DNA from: Xenopus tropicalis
Lineage: Eukaryota; Chordata; Amphibia; Anura; Pipidae
Length of the DNA: 64,000 bases
Reading direction: 5' to 3'
Assembly (NCBI RefSeq): GCF_000004195.4
Contig: NC_030684.2
Span: 105,229,929-105,293,928, forward strand
Position 1 is the stretch's first letter. Every line of letters starts with the position of its first letter. This document shows, in pieces, positions 57,256-64,000 of this stretch. The translations under genes and the position numbers were made by a program. The notes beneath the pieces were generated by a model. The model did no database searches. It was not told the origin of the DNA and saw only the letters and a program-made list of their open reading frames with translations.

Positions 57256-59213
57256 CTGGGTATGAGGAGGTGCAAAAGTATGTTTTAGCTGTAAACATGG
57301 AACAAACATTAAATAACACTATATCCACTGATAATTACAAGAAGTTGGATAAAATATGCCTATGCTTAAGTGCAGCAAGCAACCCACAAAATGCACTGTA
57401 CCGACAATAAAGTCTCTTATATCTTGGAATGCTGGCATTTTAACAATATAATAATAATATAATTTATAATACAGCCCCCTGCAAAATGACCCAACAGGTG
57501 AGTGGTGGTGAGGGCATATTGTTGGTCTATTGAGGGGGAGAATGGCCCTGAATCGAAAAGTGGGTGGGTGTGCATGTGTACTTTTGGAAAAAATAAAGTG
57601 GTCTGCAGGTGAATGATGTCCTTTGAGATTACAACTGGCTTTTATCCTAGCATTCAGCGGAGTACTGAAAACGCACTGGACCCCCCTGCAAAAAAATCTT
57701 TAAAGCGGCCTAGTGCACACAGGTACCTAGCCGCTGCCCCCTCCCCACCTGCTCTTTGATGCACGCCCCTGCAAATATCAAGCAGTGGGCGCACATAACT
57801 TTGGCAATGAGAGTGGCTATAGAGAAAGCAGACCCCGCAGCCCATGCCCCTCTTTCACCTCCCCCTGCGACGGAGGTCTGCTTCCTGTACAGTTACACCA
57901 CTACATGCATTAATAAATAAAACTAACGTCCGAGTCTGTTACAGCATATGCAGTATTATAAGTGTGAAACAATAAAGGACTGATATATTCCCCTGTAACT
58001 AATATGCCTCAGTGATATCTTCCTGCACTGATCTCAGATATTCATAGCTAATTTTCCTATATATAGAAAAGTCCTGGAAACGTAACAGCAGGCCGACTCT
58101 AATCATTTCATCGGCAGAACCCCCACACTGCCATTCTACAATTATATATTATTCCTTTCCTAAGATGAAATGAAGAGGCGATGGATTTCATCAACATAAA
58201 AACAGATACACTAAATCAATAACAAGCGGATGCTGCTTTGATGATTTGAGGGTTAAGCGTGCCATCCAGCCTACGCTAAACAGCCCAGACGGAGGGAAAG
58301 TGATAAAATAAAGCTACTTCTCCCTTTCTGACAAGAGTATTTAAAACTCAAGCGGCACATTTCCAGGTTTAATGCAAGACATATGCCTTCCAGTGCCAGG
58401 AACATGCAGCAACTTTCACAGCAATGGGCATTTTATCGCTGCAATATGGCTCTTAATAAGACAGATACTGCCAAATGGATCACTTACTGCAGGCCAAGGT
58501 ATAGACCTGATTAATCACAAAGCCACATTCTGATAAAGTGAATATTGATCCAACATGCCAAACCAGTTAACTTCCATAGCTAACTAACTACAACTCCCAG
58601 AATTCCTGAATAGACAAATAAATACAATGGGTTGTTTATGTATAAATCTAAGATCAGAACAAAATGGCTCTAATAATATGCCAAGGCAAGGGGGATATGA
58701 GGTGTGGGAATTCACTTAAATGGCAGCCTTGACAATAGCAGTCACAAGGGCAACGTGTGCTCCAGTCTAATAACCAACAGCAAATGGTTTTTTTTTTTGT
58801 TTTTTTTTAAATGTTTTACTGCATTCGCCTAGTATTAGCTAATGAATGGTTAAGATGAACAACTAGGCCACCGCAGACCTGGCACCATATTAATAATATA
58901 TACATTTTGGACAGCTTTAAATGCTAAGTTCACATTACTGTGATTACCGTGACAGTGAATGATAGCACCCAACTATAAGCTTAAATCAGTGAAATGCACA
59001 AAGAAGCACATTCCTATACAGCATGACAGACTTAAAATAACTATGACAGTCGATGAGTATTATAAGAAAGCTATAGAGAACTATGTTATCTAAAACACAG
59101 TTGAGAATTTGGGAAATACTTTGCTGCTGGTTAACAACTGTGATGTTCCTTGTGAGGATTTATACTAATGTGAATATATGTGCTCAGTATTATTCTGCAG
59201 TCAAATATATTAA

Positions 59214-59611
59214 AGGACAAGGAAACACATTACAACATATTTAAGTATTTAATAGAGTACCCCCTGCTGAATACGCCATTTTTTCTTTTGTGACACAGTT
59301 AAAATGGCCACTGTAAACCTACTGTGCATTCATGAAATTTTTCCTTGCGTGTTCAGTTCTCAGGGTCACTGTGTTTGTACTCCTGTTGGAATTACTTGCT
59401 CCCGAGCGCACCTACTGTGCATGCACTGCTTATTTATAGGAGAGATTGTGCATACTCAGTCTTGGTGTGGGAGAGATGCATTGTGGGTATTTTTTTGTAT
59501 TTACTCTGATATTTTTTCTGAACTAAGGCATTGTAGAGCACTGCAGAGTAGGTATGCCTTCAAGTATGCCTATCCTATGACTTAATATCTATGATAGACT
59601 TTCCTTGTCCT
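59214..59611. mobile_element. TTAA-flanked MITE (AGGACAAGGAAA ends)
   Basis: It is flanked by TTAA (59210-59213, 59612-59615), with inverted ends AGGACAAGGAAA. It is 398 bp and non-coding. Confidence 0.82.
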
Positions 59612-59622
59612 TTAAATTAGAG

Positions 59623-59930
59623 CAGTGATCCCCAACCAGTGGCTCGTGAGCACCATGTTGCTCACCAACCCCTTGGATGTTGCTCTCAGTGCCGCCAAAC
59701 CAGATAGTTATTTTTGAATTCCTGACTAGGTGGCAAGTTTTGGTTGGATAAAAACAAGATTTACTACCAAATAAAGCCCCCTGTAAGCTGATAGTGCGCA
59801 TAGAGGTTGCCTAATAGCCAATCTTAGCCCTTATTTGGCACCTCCATGAAATTTTATGATGCTTGTGTTGCTCTCCAAGTCTTTTTACATTTAATTGTGG
59901 CTCAAGGGTAAGAAAGGTTGGGGACATCTG
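59623..59930. mobile_element. hAT MITE, 'gatccccaacc' family, copy 4, with 8-bp duplication
   Basis: It starts CAGTGATCCCCAACCAGTGG and ends GGTTGGGGACATCTG. The 8-bp duplication AATTAGAG is at 59615-59622 and 59931-59938. The left duplication overlaps the last base of the TTAA of the neighbouring MITE. Confidence 0.86.
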
Positions 59931-59984
59931 AATTAGAGGAAGATCTGAATATAAACACATCTTGATGCTAAAATATATGCCTAC

Positions 59985-60085
59985 CTTCCACCATAACCCA
60001 AATGGCATCTGATACAGACTTTCTCCCACTGTGCTCTGCCTCACACCAGTATCTGCCAGCATCCGGGCGCTCCACATTTTTTAAG
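59985..60085 (-). CDS. tyro3: tyro3 exon: Ig1, second half
   Basis: This 101-bp exon reads LKNVERPDAGRYWCEAEHSG then RKSVSDAIWVMVEG. Human TYRO3 has LKSVERSDAGRYWCQVEDGG. DAGRYWC is the classic Ig motif ahead of the second disulfide cysteine. The acceptor is TTTCTTCAG before CTTAAAAA and the donor is GGAAG before GTAGGC. Phase 2 enters, phase 1 leaves. The Ig1 domain of TAM receptors binds the ligands Gas6 and protein S. Confidence 0.95.
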
Positions 60086-60759
60086 CTGAAGAAAGAAAAT
60101 AGAGACCTTTGATCTAATTAAGCAGAACCACAAGGGCTACTTGCCCAATTCATTTCTGAGAAGCAACACTTTGTTTAGATCACTTTTGCTCAGTCCATTA
60201 TTCATTTAAACAACATAAAGACAAGCCTAATTTCACATCCCAAACCTTCTGCCATTATTCTGAAGATTTGGAATAAAAAGGGGCAAAACACCCAATATCA
60301 AGTCAGCTGCCCTGTAGGGTGTCTGTACCATACCTATCAACTGCTCCTGGGCAGATCCCCCAAGACTCAGTGACTTATATAGTCAATAAAGTATAAAGCA
60401 GTGTAAATGCGCCTTAGCTAAGATACTAAATTACCAGTCTAGGACCTTAATAACAATTCAAACAGCAGTGCAAATCTAACACCTTTTATGAACAATTCCA
60501 GCAGTCTAGCCCCTAAACAAACAATCCAATAGTACTGCCTAGGCTTAGGTCGAATATTTAAGGGCTTTAGTCTACACACTAAATTCTTTTTACTAACAAC
60601 CAAGACTTCTATGAAGTTAAGTCCTTCTCTTAAAAACCCATTAAAAGCATTCCATATTGTAAGTTATTTAGAGCTTGCCTGTGTCACACTCAGGTACAGT
60701 CTAACCGTTACCATACAAGGAGATACATCACTTTTGTTTATGTCGGCCAGAGTCAGTAC
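60086..60759 (-). other. tyro3: Short tyro3 intron without recognised repeats
   Basis: The intron is 674 bp and AT-rich between the two Ig1 exons. I see nothing in it beyond splice sites. Confidence 0.8.
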
Positions 60760-60955
60760 CTTAGGAAGCTGATCCAGTGATCTTCATCCACTGGAATATA
60801 CATCTGGTCAGCACTCTGTACAGGGACCCCATCCTTGAGCCACTGAATCTCAGGCTCCTCCATGCCTTGCAAACTGCAGTTCAGCTTGGCTTCATGCCCC
60901 TGAGACACAGTCATGTTGTATCCATGACCCACAAATCCCAGTGCCTTAGTGCCAT
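60760..60955 (-). CDS. tyro3: tyro3 exon: start of mature ectodomain, Ig1 first half
   Basis: This 196-bp exon reads GTKALGFVGHGYNMTVSQGH, then EAKLNCSLQGMEEPEIQWLK, then DGVPVQSADQMYIPVDEDHW and ISFL. Human TYRO3 has KLNCSVEGMEEPDIQWVKDG and LDQLYIPVSEQHWIGFL. NMT and NCS are sequons. The acceptor is TGTCTTTTTCAG before ATGGCAC and the donor is CTAAG before GTACTG. Phase 1 enters, phase 2 leaves. This is the most upstream exon seen; a signal-peptide exon must precede it. Confidence 0.95.
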
Positions 60956-62630
60956 CTGAAAAAGACATAATGAGATAGATAACAGTTGACACATTCACCT
61001 GCTTGCATACCTCTTACATTCAAAATACATGCAATAACCAATGCCCTGCCCAAAATCTAATCTTACAATCTAAAAATCAGAGCTGTTAAGAAATATCACA
61101 TCCAATAGTATTAGGCTAGAACTAAAATGTGTTAATTACTAATAAGTCCCTGATCCCTTTCCCACCCACCCAACAGTGTAATTACTGGGCGGTAAGGAGG
61201 GGAAATGGGAATTCCTTTAGTCATTGTATATTTTTGGCAGCTCATCTCTCTCAATGCCACCTACATCTCTGATCTTACATTTTACTGCAAGATTTGCTGT
61301 CATCCAAAATACTGTACAGATTCTCTTACACAAAAAATAATCTCTAATGAGACTCATCGTGCAGAGAGAAAAACGCAAAGGGCGATCACCGAACAGCATT
61401 GATATTAAATTCCAGTTAACAGATCTATGGCTCTCTCCCTTCTGGCCTGCTTTTAGCCATCCAGTGGTCCAATGAAAAATGATCGCTGTGAATATCTATT
61501 AATTGGATTTCTATGAAATTCCCTCACTCAATTACCACACATCATAGCCTAAATGATATGCAATATTATAAATGATCATAATCAACTTCCTGTAATATAT
61601 ATCTAACATCCTTATACTTTATAGCGGGGGACATTATTTACTATATAACTTGTACCGGCCACAAATAACCTGTAAAATATATCCTTAAAGATAGAGCTGA
61701 AGCCTGAGGTCTTTTGTGTTATGAGTCAATAAATCTTGTAGAAACTATACACTGCCCTACTTTAAAAAACAGGATAACAAAAGACACCTTGGAGTTCTAT
61801 GAACTGGATAAAAGCCTTTGGCTTTTTGCCAATTTACAAGGAATGCCTTGGTGAATATCAAGATTCTTATCTTTTACAATGGGGCAAGTGCTGATGACAC
61901 AACAGTTGGATTGTAATATTACGTGACAGTTACAACATTTACTTGTAAAAAAGTATAAGGCTGAAAGCTGGCAACAGGTCTGGCAATCAATCAACAGCTG
62001 GTTTTTACTGTTCTAATATAGTCTGAATAATTAAACACAACATTTGACAGGTTGTTTTAGAATTCAAGACCTAGGCAAATTAACCACCAAATTGTGTATA
62101 AGAATATAGGCTTTTATAGGAGCTCCATAGCCTGTACACTTGCATGATGCACAAACTAGGAAGAATCCAAAGGAACAACTTCTGACTATAGGCAGTGCTG
62201 TATTCATGAGCACCTTGCCTCTATTCTGGGAGTGCAAAGAGCTGTGCTTTCAAATGCAAACTAAAGAGCAAATGGGCAAAAAATATGGAGCTCTGTGCCC
62301 AGTTTTTGCACTTTACATCCTTCCTTGTGCTTAGAAAATGAGGCCTCAAGATGCAAAATAAAAAAAAAACATTTGAATCTCCAATGCTGGAAAATATCAA
62401 CATTGTTATGTCTCTATTTTGAATAGGAAATACCACAGAACTATATGAATGAATAACATAGCGGCTATCAATGTGTTTTACAGGGCAAGGGGCACAGTTT
62501 TTTTGTAGAATTGCAATTATTGTGACAAAACAGAAACAAGATAATGCTGACATAATGAATGGAAACATAAAGACAGAAGCAGGGATGAAGCTTACACCTG
62601 TCAATTGGCACTAGAGTTCCTATACTACAC

Positions 62631-62674
62631 ATGTGCCAAAAACCCAGTCAAGATGTGCCAAAAACCCAGTCAAG
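62631..62674 (+). repeat. 22-bp unit in two exact copies
   Basis: atgtgccaaaaacccagtca plus ag occurs twice in a row, followed by atgtacc. Confidence 0.9.
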
Positions 62675-62902
62675 ATGTACCCACCCCAGCTCCGCTGCCA
62701 GATTTGATTGCTATCTTGGTGGTGGATGGGGATATTTTTCAATGTATATAGGCCCCTGACTGCCTATATATTAATAGAAAAACGCCACTGAACTCTTTCT
62801 ATAGTGAAAAGCTACGGTGCTCAGCAATATTTGATTATTTGTTAATGCACTTTTTTGCATTGGAGATGATCCGTGTGCTGCTTCTGTTTTGAATGTATAT
62901 AT

Positions 62903-62958
62903 ATACGGTCTTGGACATACGGTCTTGGACATACGGTCTTGGACATACGGTCTTGGAC
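62903..62958 (+). repeat. 14-bp minisatellite, four exact copies
   Basis: The unit ATACGGTCTTGGAC is repeated four times without a mismatch, preceded by a short TA run. Confidence 0.95.
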
Positions 62959-64000
62959 AGAATTAAAGAAATAGGAAAAATTATGGAGACCTAAAAATAT
63001 GCAGTTTATGCTGTGCTCAGTCTCATCTGGAAAAGGGAATTAGCTGATATGAGGTTATTGTACAGGAAACCCTCCCTCTGCTTTCTTTACAACCCACCTC
63101 CACCACCACATATACTAGTATTCTCATTCCATTTATGAGGTTAGAATGGAAATTTGCAGAAGCAGATTGCAGAAGTTAAGTAAAATATAGTTCCATCTAA
63201 AGGCACATTTTTGTACATTACATTTTACTGACATTATCACTGTAAATGCAGCTGACAGCCAAAGCCAAATACTCCTTTTTGTGCAAGTACACTGCTTGTG
63301 TGGCCCACCCTGTGCTTGTCGGATTTCCCACCAGGTGCTCACGTTTTATGCCATGGTCCAAACACATACAGGCATCTTAAAATGCAACTGTGAAAGTACA
63401 AGAACAGATTCACCCACTTTTGATTCATTTCTAGGGGATATTTAGATGTTCACCATTGATAAATATGCTTCTAAAAATCCAGTCGGAATGATTTTTTCTG
63501 TGGTGAGCTCTAATCTCCCTTTTTAAGAAATCTGCCCCAAAGACTCCAAACTTCACTAGGACAATGACTGATCTATGATTATCCTATAATAACCCTTGTG
63601 GAAAAGCATAATACTTGTAAATTTGTATATATTTTACAGTGGGGGTAAACTGGCCCATATACTTTACTGCAAAAGGTATAGCATCTACATACTGGCTTAG
63701 AAACCCTACGTACCTATTTGTATAGGGGACTTTAATTCCTGTAATTCATATATTCACGAGTGATTTCCCTCGCTGGTAAAAATGATTAGAAAATCATGTG
63801 CAAATCTGAAACCATAATCTAAACATTACCATGATAAAGACCGAGGTGGGGTCAGGATTATTTGCAGCTGTTTTATTGGCCTATACATACATATAGATAC
63901 AATTTCTGTGTGTAAATTCCCTTTGATAAAGGCTAAACTGCTAGCTGAAATGTTAGTCTCCCTCATTAAAGCACCAGTTTTGTTTTCATAAGATCTATGA

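Larger units (their letters stand above)
57256..59984 (-). other. tyro3: tyro3 intron (~2.7 kb) with two adjacent MITEs
   Basis: It contains a GC-rich repeat near 57660-57900, a TTAA element at 59214-59611 and a hAT MITE at 59623-59930. The section 57960-59200 has no feature I recognise apart from a T-run at 58789-58808. Confidence 0.7.
60956..64000 (-). other. tyro3: tyro3 first intron (partial); no exon 1 seen
   Basis: It contains AT-rich sequence with two small tandem repeats (62631-62674, 62903-62958) and, at the end, a ttgataaaggcta repeat fragment. I found no CpG-rich stretch or signal-peptide frame, so the promoter and exon 1 are probably beyond 64000. Confidence 0.65.

Noticed and set aside
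62903..62958. Short regular repeats as a CRISPR array
   Set aside because: The units are directly adjacent with no spacers, and the DNA is vertebrate.
60956..64000. tyro3 signal-peptide exon or promoter
   Set aside because: No hydrophobic leader followed by a phase-1 donor and no CpG-rich region was found on the minus strand.

Overview
This is vertebrate nuclear DNA, almost certainly from a clawed frog (Xenopus). The evidence is an AT-rich background, a spliced receptor gene with long introns, and dense repeats of types I associate with Xenopus: CR1 LINEs ending in TTACATAG units, TTAA-flanked MITEs starting AGGA, Tc1 elements and a DIRS element. I cannot tell X. tropicalis from X. laevis.

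One host gene is visible. It lies on the minus strand and spans essentially the whole window. Twelve consecutive internal coding exons, from 60955 down to 449, encode most of the extracellular region, the transmembrane helix and the start of the kinase domain of TYRO3, a TAM-family receptor tyrosine kinase. Every junction has a GT donor and an AG acceptor, every phase matches its neighbour, and the 1545 joined coding bases carry no stop or frameshift. The order is Ig1 (two exons), Ig2 (two), FN3-1 (two), FN3-2 (two), transmembrane, juxtamembrane, then two kinase N-lobe exons carrying the glycine loop and the VAVK lysine. The signal-peptide exon lies beyond 64000 and the rest of the kinase lies before position 1.

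The remainder is intron and is full of mobile elements. 1325-4049: 5'-truncated L1-clade LINE (plus strand) with a target duplication and one C-tract frameshift. 5711-11520: complete DIRS tyrosine-recombinase retrotransposon (minus) with terminal repeats, internal complementary region, Gag, RT, RNase H and recombinase. 13003-14355: two terminal-inverted-repeat elements. 19691-21136 and 28631-30690: three CR1 copies, one ending 16 bp from a tyro3 splice acceptor. 23577-24944: two inverted copies of one TTAA element. 26382-27935: Tc1 element with one frameshift. 44478-45080: TTAA element with a nested GC-rich palindrome. 47500-48600: hairpin repeats joined to a broken Tc1 piece. 53314-54927: Tc1 element with an intact 340-residue transposase and 212-bp terminal repeats, a good candidate for a recently active transposon. 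56373-56793: large hairpin repeat.

The host gene and the elements are separate stories, but they meet in places. The DIRS, CR1 and 26-kb Tc1 coding strands are sense with respect to tyro3, and the CR1 next to the FN3-2 acceptor probably supplies part of that splice site's upstream signal. The least-described feature may be a hairpin module, ctga(n)ga-stem-loop-stem-gaaacg, shared by two unrelated palindromes and, in degraded form, by a third repeat. It resembles a hammerhead ribozyme core but carries an extra base.
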